This document shows, in pieces, positions 32,886 through 41,338 of a stretch of DNA of 64,000 nt (position 1 is the stretch's first letter; each line of letters opens with the position of its first letter). Source of the DNA: Streptomyces vinaceus (GTDB lineage: Bacteria; Actinomycetota; Actinomycetes; Streptomycetales; Streptomycetaceae); the NCBI RefSeq assembly GCF_008704935.1, contig NZ_CP023692.1, forward strand, positions 5,175,001-5,239,000. Direction: 5' to 3'. Both the position numbers and the translations under genes were made by a program. The notes below the pieces were generated by a model, which had not been told where the DNA came from, made no database searches, and was given only the letters and a program-made list of their open reading frames with translations.

Positions 32886-34640
32886 CTACGCGTGCTCGCG
32901 CCAGCCGTTCGTGATGGGCAGGCGGCGGTCCTTCCCGAAGCCCTTCGCGGAGATCTTCGTGCCCGGCGGGTACTGGCGGCGCTTGTACTCGGCGGTGTCC
33001 ACCATCCGCAGGATCTTCGCCACCAGCGCGCGGTCGAAACCGGCCCCGACGATCGCGTCGATGCCCTGGTCGCGGTCCACGTAGAGCGCCAGGACCGCGT
33101 CGAGCACCGGGTAGTCCGGCAGCGAGTCCGTGTCCACCTGGCCCGGGCGCAGTTCGGCGCTGGGCGGCTTCACGATGGAGTTCTCCGGGATCGGCGGGGT
33201 CTCGCCGCGCTCGGCGGCGGCCCGGTTGCGGTAGCGCGCGAGCCGGAAGACGTCCGTCTTGTAGACGTCCTTGATCGGGCCGTAGGCGCCCACCGAGTCG
33301 CCGTACAGGGTGGAGTAGCCGACGGCCAGCTCCGACTTGTTGCCCGGCGCCAGCACGATGTGGCCCTCCTGGTTGGAGACCGCCATCAGCATCGTGCCGC
33401 GCAGCCGGGACTGGAGGTTCTCCTCCGCCAGGCCGGTCAGACCCAGCGAGCCCATGTAGGCGTCGAACATCGGCTCGATCGGCACGGTCCGGAAGTTCAG
33501 TCCGGTGCGGTCGGCGAGGTCGGCGGCGTCGCTCCTGGAGTGCTCCGAGGAGTACTTCGAGGGCATCGACATGCCGTACACGTTCTGCGCGCCGATCGCG
33601 TCGCAGGCGATGGCGGCGACGAGCGCGGAGTCGATGCCGCCGGAGAGCCCGATCAGGACGGAACGGAATCCGTTCTTCCTGACGTACGCGCGCAGGCCCA
33701 CGACCAGCGCGTCGTAGACCTCCTCGTCGTCGTCCAGGCGGTCGGCGTAACCGCCGGGGACCACGGGCTCGTACGGTTCCACCGGCTCCTCGGAGAGGAT
33801 CACCCGGTCGATGCGCAGCCCGTCGTCGACGAGGCCCACGGGGGCGTCCGCGCGGGCGGCGGGCAGGTCGAGGTCGACGAGCACGCAGCCCTCGGAGAAC
33901 TGCGGGGCGCGGGCGATCACCTCGCCGTCGGCGCCGACGACGATCGAGTCCCCGTCGAAGACCAGCTCGTCCTGGCCGCCGATCATCGCCAGGTAGGCGA
34001 GGGTGCAGCCGGCCTCCTCGGCGCGCTTGCGCACCAGTTCGAGGCGCTGGTCGTCCTTGTTGCGCTCGTACGGGGAGGCGTTGACGGAGATCAGCAGCCC
34101 GGCCCCGGCGGAGCGGGTGGCCGGGACGCGGCCGCCCTCCTGCCAGAGGTCCTCGCAGATGGCCAGGGCCACGTCGACGCCGCGCACCCGGATCACCGGC
34201 TGCGTGTCGCCCGGCACGAAGTACCGGAACTCGTCGAACACGCCGTAGTTGGGGAGGTGGTGCTTGGCGAAGCGGAGGGCGACCTTCCCGCCGTACAGCA
34301 CCGCGGCCGCGTTCTCCGGGGAGCCGGCGGGGCGGCCGAGCCGCGGCGCGGCCTGCTCCGTACGGTCGAGGTAGCCGACGACGACCGGCAGCCCGCCGAA
34401 GCCCTCGGCGGCCAGCCGCTCCGCGAGTTCGCGCAGCGCCGTACGGGAGGCCTCGACGAAGGAGGCGCGCAGGGCGAGGTCCTCGACGGGGTACCCGGTC
34501 AGCATCATCTCCGGGAACGCCACCAGGTGGGCGCCCTGCTCGGCGGAGTGCCGGGTCCAGTGGACGACCGAGTCGGCGTTGGCGGCGATGTTGCCGACCT
34601 GCGAGTCGATCTGATTCAGAGCGAGGCGAAGTTGAGGCAC
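32886..34640 (-). CDS. nadE: Glutamine-dependent NAD+ synthetase
   Basis: A 584-residue two-domain enzyme that amidates nicotinic acid adenine dinucleotide using glutamine. The N-terminal glutaminase/nitrilase domain shows VAFPEMMLTGYP (Glu44), KHHLPNYGVFDE (Lys near 115) and LAICEDLW (Cys near 160). The C-terminal synthetase domain has the SGGIDSALV PP-motif near residue 310 and PGNKSELAVGYSTLYGD near 445. GTG 34640 has TACACT 6 nt upstream and no Shine-Dalgarno, so the transcript is probably leaderless. It is convergent with the EEP gene. Confidence 0.95.
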   Translation of the reverse strand: MPQLRLALNQIDSQVGNIAANADSVVHWTRHSAEQGAHLVAFPEMMLTGYPVEDLALRASFVEASRTALRELAERLAAEGFGGLPVVVGYLDRTEQAAPRLGRPAGSPENAAAVLYGGKVALRFAKHHLPNYGVFDEFRYFVPGDTQPVIRVRGVDVALAICEDLWQEGGRVPATRSAGAGLLISVNASPYERNKDDQRLELVRKRAEEAGCTLAYLAMIGGQDELVFDGDSIVVGADGEVIARAPQFSEGCVLVDLDLPAARADAPVGLVDDGLRIDRVILSEEPVEPYEPVVPGGYADRLDDDEEVYDALVVGLRAYVRKNGFRSVLIGLSGGIDSALVAAIACDAIGAQNVYGMSMPSKYSSEHSRSDAADLADRTGLNFRTVPIEPMFDAYMGSLGLTGLAEENLQSRLRGTMLMAVSNQEGHIVLAPGNKSELAVGYSTLYGDSVGAYGPIKDVYKTDVFRLARYRNRAAAERGETPPIPENSIVKPPSAELRPGQVDTDSLPDYPVLDAVLALYVDRDQGIDAIVGAGFDRALVAKILRMVDTAEYKRRQYPPGTKISAKGFGKDRRLPITNGWREHA

Positions 34641-34646
34641 GGGCCC

Positions 34647-34652
34647 AGTGTA
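34647..34652 (-). promoter_or_regulatory. Candidate -10 (TACACT) for leaderless nadE
   Basis: TACACT on the minus strand lies 6 nt before GTG 34640; map has the same box at the same kind of spacing. Confidence 0.5.
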
Positions 34653-34742
34653 ATCGTCTTTCTGACGCGATGTCCTGGGGCCGCGCCTCCTGCCGTGTCG
34701 TACGGGTGCGGGATGCGGGGTACGGGGCGCGGGGTGCCCGGG

Positions 34743-35945
34743 TCAGCCGAGCGAGCCGCTGAACTTCGCGCTGGGCAGGCCGACGCCGGGGGAGATGTCC
34801 GCGACGAAGCGCTCGGTGCCCTCGGGGACCTCGTAGGCCAGGATCCCGCTGGCGGACTCGCCCGGGAGGATGTCGCCCCGGATCAGCTTCGGGACGTCGC
34901 CGCCGTCGAAGGCCAGCTTGGCGGTCATGCCCTTGTCGTCGCGGACGTTGGGCACCGCGTAGATGACGTTGTGGGTCTCGGTGGAGTCGTTGGTGATGGT
35001 GAGCGTGAACTCCACCGCGTTCTCGACCGTCGAGTACTTGTTCTTCGTGACGTACTTCTTCGGCTTCGAGAGGGTCACCTTGATGCCGTTCGGGTACGTG
35101 TACGTCTCGCCGAACGCCAGCGGGGAATCGATGCCGGGGACCTGCTTGGGCGAAGGGGCCGTCGTGGGCGAGGGCGCCGGGTACGCGGGCGCGTCGCTGT
35201 CGAGGTCGGACGGGACCTCCCAGCCCTCGCGGAGCTCCCTGTCGGCCACGTTCGTGACGACGTAGCCCGTGAGGAAGAGGCCTCCGGCCGAGGCGCCGAT
35301 GCCGAGCACGGCCAAGACCGTGCCGGTGACGGCCATCGCCTTGCGGCCGGCGCCCTTCGAGGCGCGGACGAGGGCGCCGATGCCGATGCCGATGCCGACC
35401 ACGGCGAGGATGCCGCCCGCCCAGAAGAGGAACGGGATGACGCCGATGACCACCGCCGCGATGCCGAGCGTGAGGGCGGCGACGGCCAGGCCGTTGGTGG
35501 TGCTCGGGGCGGGAGCGCCCCACGGGTTGCCGGGGGTGGCGCCGGGGGCGTGGGCGCCCCAGTTGCCGGCCGGCGGTACGGGCGGCACGGGCGCGCCGAA
35601 CGCCGGGGCCGGGGGCATGGGAGCGGGCGGCGCGAAGCCCCCCGGCGCAGGCGGCGCGAAGGCCCCCGGCGCGGGCGGCGCGAAGGGGTCGGCGCGCACG
35701 GGCTGCGGACCGGGTGCCGGGGCCTCGGCGGGCTCCGGCTCGGGGGTCGGGGCGGACTCCGGGGCGGGCTCCGGGGCCTCGGCGGGCTGTGGCTCGGGTG
35801 CCGGTTCCGGCTGGGGGTCCGGCTGCGGGGTCTTCTGGAGGGAGAGCGGCTGAGCCGGCTCGGCGGCCGGCTCCGGTATGGGCGTGCCCGCGGGCTCGGC
35901 CGGCGTACCGGACGGGGTGCTGGGCTGGTTCGGGGGCGTGCTCAT
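34743..35945 (-). CDS. DUF4190 membrane protein with DUF4352-like C-terminal domain
   Basis: A 400-residue protein. Residues 1-150 are a low-complexity Pro/Ala/Glu region with imperfect AFAPPAPGG repeats. The DUF4190 double-helix membrane segment follows at about 157-185 (GLAVAALTLGIAAVVIGVIP), then a third hydrophobic span near 205-225. The extracellular C-terminus (about 285-400) has DUF4352-like beta sequence: AFGETYTYPNGIKVTLSKPK, TLTITNDSTETHNV, GILAYEVPEGTE. This suggests a surface-exposed or sensor-type protein, but no function is known. It is not obviously cotranscribed with nadE, which begins about 100 bp downstream on the same strand. Confidence 0.75.
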   Translation of the reverse strand: MSTPPNQPSTPSGTPAEPAGTPIPEPAAEPAQPLSLQKTPQPDPQPEPAPEPQPAEAPEPAPESAPTPEPEPAEAPAPGPQPVRADPFAPPAPGAFAPPAPGGFAPPAPMPPAPAFGAPVPPVPPAGNWGAHAPGATPGNPWGAPAPSTTNGLAVAALTLGIAAVVIGVIPFLFWAGGILAVVGIGIGIGALVRASKGAGRKAMAVTGTVLAVLGIGASAGGLFLTGYVVTNVADRELREGWEVPSDLDSDAPAYPAPSPTTAPSPKQVPGIDSPLAFGETYTYPNGIKVTLSKPKKYVTKNKYSTVENAVEFTLTITNDSTETHNVIYAVPNVRDDKGMTAKLAFDGGDVPKLIRGDILPGESASGILAYEVPEGTERFVADISPGVGLPSAKFSGSLG

Positions 35946-36099
35946 ACCTGGCAGGAGTCCTCACGGTGGCGGTGTGCGCGGTGCGCGCAGTGATCGCCAA
36001 GCCTGCCATGCGCCTCTGACGGCTCCAAGGGTGATCCGGCCCCGGCCCGCACCCGGGCGGACCGGGGCCGGATCGGGGTCCGGACCCCGGTGCCGGGGG

Positions 36100-37791
36100 C
36101 TACCGCTGGTAGCCGAGCACCGTCATCATCCCCGCCTCCGCGTGGTAGACGTTGTGGCAATGCACCATCCACAGCCCGGGGTTGTCGGCGTCGAAGTCCA
36201 CCGTCAGCTTCCGGCCCGGGATGACCAGCGCGGTGTCCTTGCGCGCGCCGCCCGCGCCCCCGCCGAGGGCGAAGGTGTGCCCGTGCAGGTGCAGCGGGTG
36301 CCACATCGTTGTGGAGTTGTTGAACTCCAGCCGGACCCGCTCGCCCGCCTTCACCGGGTGCCGCTGGTCCGGGGTGTACGGCTTGCCGTCGAAGGCCCAG
36401 TCGTACGCGGCCATCGAGCCGGTCAGCTCGATCCGGACGGTGCGGTCCGGCGTGCGCGCCGCCGGTACGGCGGATTCCGCCGCGCGCAGCGCGTCCGCCG
36501 TGAGCGGCTTCCCGGCCAGCTCGGCGGGCCGGGTCGCGGCCGTCGGCGCCGTACCGGACCCGGTGCGCAGCAGGGCGAGGGCCGACGCCGAGCCGCCCTT
36601 GCCCTCGGCGAGCGCGGTCAGCGGGAACACCCCGTCCCGCGCGGTGACCAGTACGTCGTACCGCTCGCCCATGCCGAGCAGCAGGGAGCCGGTCCTCGCG
36701 TGCTCGACGGGATAGCCGTCGGTGTGGGTGACCGTCAGTTCGTGGTCGCCGAGGGCGACGCGGAAGGCGGTGTCCCCGCCCGCGTTGACGATCCGCAGCC
36801 GGATCCGGTCGCCCGGCTTCGCGGTGAAGACCGAAGGGTCCTGCGCCGTCCTGCCGTTGACCAGGTAGTACGGGTACGCCACGTCGCCCGGATCCTTGCC
36901 GAGGACGTCGCTCTCGCCGCCCATGAGCAGCCGCGAGGGCGCGCCGCCCGAGCCCGGGGCCGGGGTCTGCGCGGCGCCGCCGTGGCCCTCGTGGCCGCCG
37001 CCCGTCCTCATGTCCATGCCCTTGCGGAGTTCGGCGAGGACGGCGTCAGGGGTGGAGCCGTCCACCCCGTCCAGCCAGTCGTCGAGGACCACCACCCATT
37101 CCCTGTCGTACGCCAGGGGCTCCTTAGGGTCCTCGACGATGAGCGGCGCATACAGGCCGCGGTCCTGCTGGACGCCCGAGTGCGGATGGAACCAGTACGT
37201 CCCCGGGTGCGGGACGGCGAAGCGGTACGCGAAGGAAGCGCCCGGCGCGATGTCCCGCTGGGTCAGGCCGGGCACGCCGTCCATGTCGTTGCGCAGGGCG
37301 AGGCCGTGCCAGTGCAGGGAGGTGGCCTCCGGGAGGTTGTTGGCCAGGGTCAGGGCGAGGGTGCCGCCCGCGGTGACCCGTACCTCCTGGCCGGGCAGCC
37401 GGTCCCCGTACGCCCAGGAGCGGACGGTGAGCCCGCCGCCGAGGTCGAGCGGGGTCGCGGTGGCGGTCAGCTTCACCTCGGAGACCGGTCCGGTGGCCTT
37501 GCGGGCGGCCTCGGCGGCCTGGACCTCGGGCCCGGCGGGGTCGACGTAGCCGCCCGGCGAGGCGGCGGGGGAGGGGCCGCCGTGGTGCATGGAGCCGTGG
37601 CCCGCGCCATGGCCGTCGGAGCTGCCGGGGCCACCGCCGGAGCAGGCGGCGAGCAGCCCCGAACCGGCGAGGGCGGCGGTGGCGCCGAGGACGGCGCGGC
37701 GGGTGGGGTGGCCGGTGTTGCCGTGGTGGCCGGTGGGGTCAGTGGGGCCGGTGTGGCCGGTGTGGCCGGTGTGGCTGGGAAGAGAGCGCAT
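36100..37791 (-). CDS. Secreted multicopper oxidase with His-rich N-terminus
   Basis: A 563-residue three-domain multicopper oxidase. All copper motifs are visible: LHWHG (about residue 175), WFHPHSG near 225, HPLHLHGH near 508 and HCHNVYHAEAGM near 545, the type 1 site having Met as axial ligand. The N-terminus has the repeat HTGHTGHTG (residues 6-14), a TRRAVLG twin-arginine-like motif at about 30, and ACSGGG, a possible lipobox, so it is exported, probably by Tat. A second His/Gly-rich stretch (HGAGHGSMHHGG) follows. GAGGTG precedes ATG 37791 by 5 nt. Likely role: copper resistance or phenol oxidation. It is downstream of a DUF6153 gene on the same strand. Confidence 0.9.
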   Translation of the reverse strand: MRSLPSHTGHTGHTGPTDPTGHHGNTGHPTRRAVLGATAALAGSGLLAACSGGGPGSSDGHGAGHGSMHHGGPSPAASPGGYVDPAGPEVQAAEAARKATGPVSEVKLTATATPLDLGGGLTVRSWAYGDRLPGQEVRVTAGGTLALTLANNLPEATSLHWHGLALRNDMDGVPGLTQRDIAPGASFAYRFAVPHPGTYWFHPHSGVQQDRGLYAPLIVEDPKEPLAYDREWVVVLDDWLDGVDGSTPDAVLAELRKGMDMRTGGGHEGHGGAAQTPAPGSGGAPSRLLMGGESDVLGKDPGDVAYPYYLVNGRTAQDPSVFTAKPGDRIRLRIVNAGGDTAFRVALGDHELTVTHTDGYPVEHARTGSLLLGMGERYDVLVTARDGVFPLTALAEGKGGSASALALLRTGSGTAPTAATRPAELAGKPLTADALRAAESAVPAARTPDRTVRIELTGSMAAYDWAFDGKPYTPDQRHPVKAGERVRLEFNNSTTMWHPLHLHGHTFALGGGAGGARKDTALVIPGRKLTVDFDADNPGLWMVHCHNVYHAEAGMMTVLGYQR

Positions 37792-37891
37792 GGGAGCACC
37801 TCGTGGTGTCTCGTACGAGTGGATGGGCGCCGTCTGCTGCCGCCGCCGGGGCCCTTCGCGCGGGCATGCGGGGGCGGCAGCGGGCCCGTCG

Positions 37892-38410
37892 CTATACGCG
37901 AAGTACCGCCAGCCGGGTGAGGAGTTCGCGGGGCGAGGGCGGGTCGGGTCCGCCGGACCGGCCCGGCGCGCGGGCCGCGCCCCCGAGCGGCGCGGCATCG
38001 CGGGGGCCGGCCGGTCCGGCGCCCAGGATCAGCAGGGTGAGCCCGCCGAGCACGGCCAGGCACACCGACATGGGGTCCATGCCGGTGCCGGCCGGCGGAG
38101 CCTCGGCGGCCGGGGCCCGGTCGCCCGGAGTGCCGACCGCCGTGTGGCCCGAGGGGCCGGTGTGGCCGGTGTGGCCGCCGGTGTGGGCCGGGGCGCGCTC
38201 GTCGGTGTGGGCCGGAGCGGGGCCGGTGTGGCCGGCCGCACGCCCGGCCGAGGCAACGGGGGCGACCGCGGTCGCGTCTTCCGTGGCGTGGGACCCACTC
38301 GGATGGCCCAGGGTGTGCATGGTGACGATGCCCAGGAGCAGCGCAGCGAGCAGCAGCAGCCGGGGCCACCGGATGGCTCGCTGCGCGGTGCGCTGGACAG
38401 GGCGCGTCAT
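37892..38410 (-). CDS. DUF6153-type membrane protein with HTG repeats
   Basis: A 172-residue protein matching the actinobacterial DUF6153 pattern: an N-terminal hydrophobic span with LLLLAALLLGIVTMHTLGHP, a variable loop, and a second span near residue 115-133 (MSVCLAVLGGLTLLILGAG). The loop is His/Thr/Gly-rich (AHTGGHTGHTGPSGHT), much like the N-terminus of the adjacent multicopper oxidase. The family often sits beside copper genes, so a metal-handling role is plausible but untested. ATG 38410 has TAGGGT 7 nt upstream and no Shine-Dalgarno sequence. It precedes the oxidase gene by 100 bp. Confidence 0.75.
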   Translation of the reverse strand: MTRPVQRTAQRAIRWPRLLLLAALLLGIVTMHTLGHPSGSHATEDATAVAPVASAGRAAGHTGPAPAHTDERAPAHTGGHTGHTGPSGHTAVGTPGDRAPAAEAPPAGTGMDPMSVCLAVLGGLTLLILGAGPAGPRDAAPLGGAARAPGRSGGPDPPSPRELLTRLAVLRV

Positions 38411-38417
38411 GGCGGGA

Positions 38418-38423
38418 ACCCTA
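38418..38423 (-). promoter_or_regulatory. Candidate -10 (TAGGGT) for leaderless DUF6153 gene
   Basis: TAGGGT on the minus strand lies 7 nt before ATG 38410. Confidence 0.45.
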
Positions 38424-38481
38424 CCCCGGGTGGGTATCTGATCGTAGGACCGGATCCGCCGTGTTGAGGAAGATGCGCAGT

Positions 38482-39192
38482 ATGTCCACACGTCCTGAAA
38501 AGGGTCCGCTCACCGAGAATCCGTGGCCGGTCGCCCTCCTCATCGGCCTGGGCGCCGCCGCGTACACCGCCTGGGTGCTCGAAGTCGTGCTGTCCACGGG
38601 CCTGAACCCCATCGAGACGTACGTCAGCGAGCTGGCCGCCCAGGACCGGCCGCTCGGCGGGCTGTTCCGGGCCACCGACTTCACCGCCGGCCTGCTCGCC
38701 TTCGCGGGCGGCCTGCTCGGCCTCGTCTGGCAGCTGCGCGGCGGCGGATCCCGGCGCCCCTGGTCGGTGGTCGGCTGGGCCGGCGTCACCCTCTTCGGCG
38801 CGGCCACCGCCGCCGATGCCTGGCTCCCGCTCAGCTGCACGCCCACCGCGGACCCCGTGTGCGCCGCCCGGGAGACGGCCGGTCTGGTCCCGGCCACCCA
38901 CCAGGCGCACGCCGTCAGCAGCAGCCTCGCCATGACCGGCGCCCTCGTCGGGATAGTCGCCCTCACCTTCGCCGCCCGCCGCTACCGCCGGCTCGCCCCG
39001 CTCGCGCGCTACGGACCCGCCCTCGTCGTACTGGAGCTGCTGGCCACCGCCTGGACCCTGACCGCCATCGCGCTGTTCACCGCCGGGCGCGGGACCTGGG
39101 CGCTCGGCGCCGGGCAGCGGACGCAGGTACTGCTCGTGGCGCTCTGGCTGGGCCTGCTCGCGTACTCCGTCCACAAGGAGCGGCGCACATGA
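38482..39192 (+). CDS. DUF998 family membrane protein
   Basis: A 236-residue protein with six hydrophobic segments (about residues 15-38, 60-82, 95-115, 148-170, 180-200, 210-228), matching the DUF998 family of unknown function. LNPIETYVSELAAQDRP with the following GLFRATDF and the CTPTADPVCAA loop (a likely external disulfide) are characteristic. ATG 38482 is chosen because GAGGAAG ends 9 nt before it; GTG 38461 and ATG 38473 are in frame. It overlaps the next gene by 4 nt, so the two are coupled. Confidence 0.75.
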   Translation: MSTRPEKGPLTENPWPVALLIGLGAAAYTAWVLEVVLSTGLNPIETYVSELAAQDRPLGGLFRATDFTAGLLAFAGGLLGLVWQLRGGGSRRPWSVVGWAGVTLFGAATAADAWLPLSCTPTADPVCAARETAGLVPATHQAHAVSSSLAMTGALVGIVALTFAARRYRRLAPLARYGPALVVLELLATAWTLTAIALFTAGRGTWALGAGQRTQVLLVALWLGLLAYSVHKERRT

Positions 39193-40061
39193 CGACGACC
39201 GGCCGGTTCGTACGGGTGGACGGGGTACCCCTGCACGTCGTCGTCGAGGGGAGCGGGCCTCCCGTGGTGCTGAGCGCCGGGCTCGCGATGGCCTGGTTCG
39301 ACTGGGATCCCGTGGCCGCGCTCCTCGTCGCGCAGGGCCGTACGGTGGTCCGCTTCGACCGTCCCGGGCACGGGCTGAGCGCCCCCGCCACCGCCCCGCC
39401 GACCGCCGCCGGGGAGGCCCGCCGCATCGCCGGACTGCTCGAAGCGCTCGGCCTGAACGGCCCCGTCACCGGCCCCGTCACCGTCGCCGGGCACTCGATC
39501 GCCGGGTTCCACGCCGAAGCCTTCGCCCGGCTGTACCCCGAGCGCACCGCCGCCCTGGTCCTGGTCGACACCAGCATCGAGGAGGACCCCCGTACGGTGT
39601 GGCCCGCCGGGGTGCGCACCGGCGCCGCGCGCGTGCTCGGCCGGGCGCTGACCGCCGCGGGGCTGCCCGCCGCACTGGGTCCGCCCGCGCGGCGCGCCAC
39701 CGTACGGGCCTCCCGCACCGGCGGCCCCGACCCGGCCGCGCGGGACCTCGTACGCCGCGTCTACCGCACCGGACGGGTCTGGCGGGGCGCCCTGCTGGAG
39801 AACGCCCGCTATCCCGACACCGCCGCCGAGGTGCTCGCGCTGCGGACCGGGCGGCCCCTGGCCGCGCCCGTCACCGTCCTCGCGGGGTACGACGGCTCCT
39901 CGGGGCGCGGGGCCCTGCGCTGGCTCGCCCGCCAGGCGGAGCTGGCCGCCCGGCTCGGCGCCCGCTTCGAGGTGGCCGAGCCGGCGGGACACCTGGTCAT
40001 GCTGGACCGGCCGGGCCTGGTGGCGCGGACGGTCCTGGAGGCGGATCAGCGGCGGGCGTAG
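39189..40061 (+). CDS. Alpha/beta-hydrolase fold protein
   Basis: A 290-residue alpha/beta hydrolase. The oxyanion strand region VVEGSGPPVVLSAGLAMAWF, the nucleophile elbow GHSIAG (Ser near residue 100), the Asp in VLAGYDGSS (about residue 237) and the terminal His in EPAGHLVMLDRP are in order, so all catalytic residues are present. The substrate is unknown. It is translationally coupled to the DUF998 gene by an ATGA overlap. Its 3' end overlaps the convergent CBS-protein gene by 16 bp. Confidence 0.85.
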   Translation: MTTTGRFVRVDGVPLHVVVEGSGPPVVLSAGLAMAWFDWDPVAALLVAQGRTVVRFDRPGHGLSAPATAPPTAAGEARRIAGLLEALGLNGPVTGPVTVAGHSIAGFHAEAFARLYPERTAALVLVDTSIEEDPRTVWPAGVRTGAARVLGRALTAAGLPAALGPPARRATVRASRTGGPDPAARDLVRRVYRTGRVWRGALLENARYPDTAAEVLALRTGRPLAAPVTVLAGYDGSSGRGALRWLARQAELAARLGARFEVAEPAGHLVMLDRPGLVARTVLEADQRRA

Positions 40062-40465
40062 ACCTTCTCCACGAAGCCCGCCAGCTGCTCCTCGGAGAGG
40101 TGCTGGGCCAGGTCGGCCTCGCTGATCATGCCGACCAGCTTCTTGTTCCTGATCACCGGCAGCCGCTTGATCTGGTGGCTTTCCATCTCCTCCAGCACGT
40201 CGGTGACGTCCGCGCCCGCGTCGATCCAGCGCGGCGTGCCCTGGGCCATGTCACCGCAGGTGACCTTCGCCGGGTCGTGCCCCTTGGCCACGCAGTTCAC
40301 GACGATGTCGCGGTCGGTGAGGATGCCGCACAGCCGCTCGTCGGCGTCACTGATGGGCAGGGCGCCCACATGGAGGCGGGCCATCAGCTGCGCGGCCCGG
40401 TCGAGGGTCTCGGTGGCGGGGATCCACTGGGCCCCGGGATGCATGATGTCTGCGGCGGTCGTCAT
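40046..40465 (-). CDS. Two-CBS-domain protein
   Basis: A 139-residue protein made of a CBS pair (Bateman module). CBS1 is about residues 8-62 (TLDRAAQLMARLHVGALPIS, GILTDRDIV), CBS2 about 75-130 (DVLEEMESHQIKRLPVIRNK, GMISEADLA). Such stand-alone modules bind adenosine nucleotides and regulate partners; none is visible. AGGAGG, a perfect Shine-Dalgarno, lies 7 nt before ATG 40465. Confidence 0.85.
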   Translation of the reverse strand: MTTAADIMHPGAQWIPATETLDRAAQLMARLHVGALPISDADERLCGILTDRDIVVNCVAKGHDPAKVTCGDMAQGTPRWIDAGADVTDVLEEMESHQIKRLPVIRNKKLVGMISEADLAQHLSEEQLAGFVEKVYARR

Positions 40466-40544
40466 CGCTGAACCTCCTGGGCGAACACGCCGTACCCGGC
40501 CGGCCGCGGTCGCGCCCGGCCGCGGCGTCCCCGTGCGGCGGAGC

Positions 40545-40593
40545 ACACGCCCGTACGGGTGAGGGGACGCCTCCCCCCACCGTACGAGCGTGT
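40545..40593 (-). terminator. Terminator of the DUF3105-DUF305 operon
   Basis: A 14-bp stem with one G-U pair (ACACGCCCGTACGG with CCGTACGAGCGTGT) and an inner GGGGA/TCCCC pairing lies just after the DUF305 stop (40598). Confidence 0.7.
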
Positions 40594-40597
40594 CCCG

Positions 40598-41338
40598 TCA
40601 CCCGCGCGGTGCGGCCCCGCGCTGTTTCAGCATGTCCGCCATGAGGGTGAGCTCCGACTGCTGCGCCTCGACCATGCCCTGGGCCAGCGCCCGCTCGGCG
40701 GGGGTCTCGCACTGCTGCGCGCAGCCCTGGGCCATCGCGACCCCGCCCTTGTGGTGGTCGGTCATCAGCTGGAGGTAGAGCACCTCCGCGTCCCGGCCCT
40801 CGGCGGCGCCGAGCTGTGCGAGCTCCTCCTTGGTGGCCATGCCGGGCATGAGCGCGCCGGGCTTGGCGGCGGCCCCGCCCATGTCGTGTCCGGCCATGTC
40901 GTGGCCGCTCATGTCGTGACCGGCCACGTCGTGGCCGCCCGCGCCGTGCCCGCCGTGCTGGCCGGACGTCCCCATCCAGGACATCGGCGGCTCGTCGGCC
41001 ACCACCTTCGGCAGCCCCCACAGGTCCAGCCAGCCCAGCAGCATGCCCCGCTGGTTGGCCTGGGTGTTGGCGATGTCGTACGCGAGGCCGCGCACCGGCT
41101 CGTCCTTGGTGCGGTCCCGCACGATGAACGACATCTCCACCGCCTGCTGGTGGTGCACGGCCATGTCCCGGGCGAAGCCCGCGTCCGGGGAGTAGAGGCC
41201 CGGCGCTCGGGCCGGCGTACGGGAGCCGTCGCCTTCGCCGCCGCTCGCGGAGGCGACCGTGGCCGCCACCGCGAACAGCAGCGCGAGCAGGACGGCCGTC
41301 CCGGCCGCCCAGTACGTACGGTTCGACGTACGGGTCAC
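40598..41338 (-). CDS. DUF305 domain secreted protein with His-Met repeats
   Basis: A 246-residue protein with an N-terminal membrane anchor or signal (about residues 9-32), then a DUF305 domain: DMAVHHQQAVEMSFIVRD near residue 58 and TDHHKGGVAMAQGC near 197, two ferritin-like helix hairpins carrying His/Met/Glu. Between them is HGGHGAGGHDVAGHDMSGHD and more (residues 128-155), GHDM-type repeats suited to copper or silver binding. Relatives include CopM-like copper-binding proteins. GTG 41338 overlaps the DUF3105 stop (GTGA), so the two are one operon. It is likely periplasmic-side metal handling, not proven. Confidence 0.82.
   Translation of the reverse strand: MTRTSNRTYWAAGTAVLLALLFAVAATVASASGGEGDGSRTPARAPGLYSPDAGFARDMAVHHQQAVEMSFIVRDRTKDEPVRGLAYDIANTQANQRGMLLGWLDLWGLPKVVADEPPMSWMGTSGQHGGHGAGGHDVAGHDMSGHDMAGHDMGGAAAKPGALMPGMATKEELAQLGAAEGRDAEVLYLQLMTDHHKGGVAMAQGCAQQCETPAERALAQGMVEAQQSELTLMADMLKQRGAAPRG

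Noticed and set aside
32826..32889. CCGTAG repeats considered as a CRISPR or other array
   Set aside because: The 6-bp perfect tandem unit has no spacers and begins at a stop codon, so it is a simple repeat.
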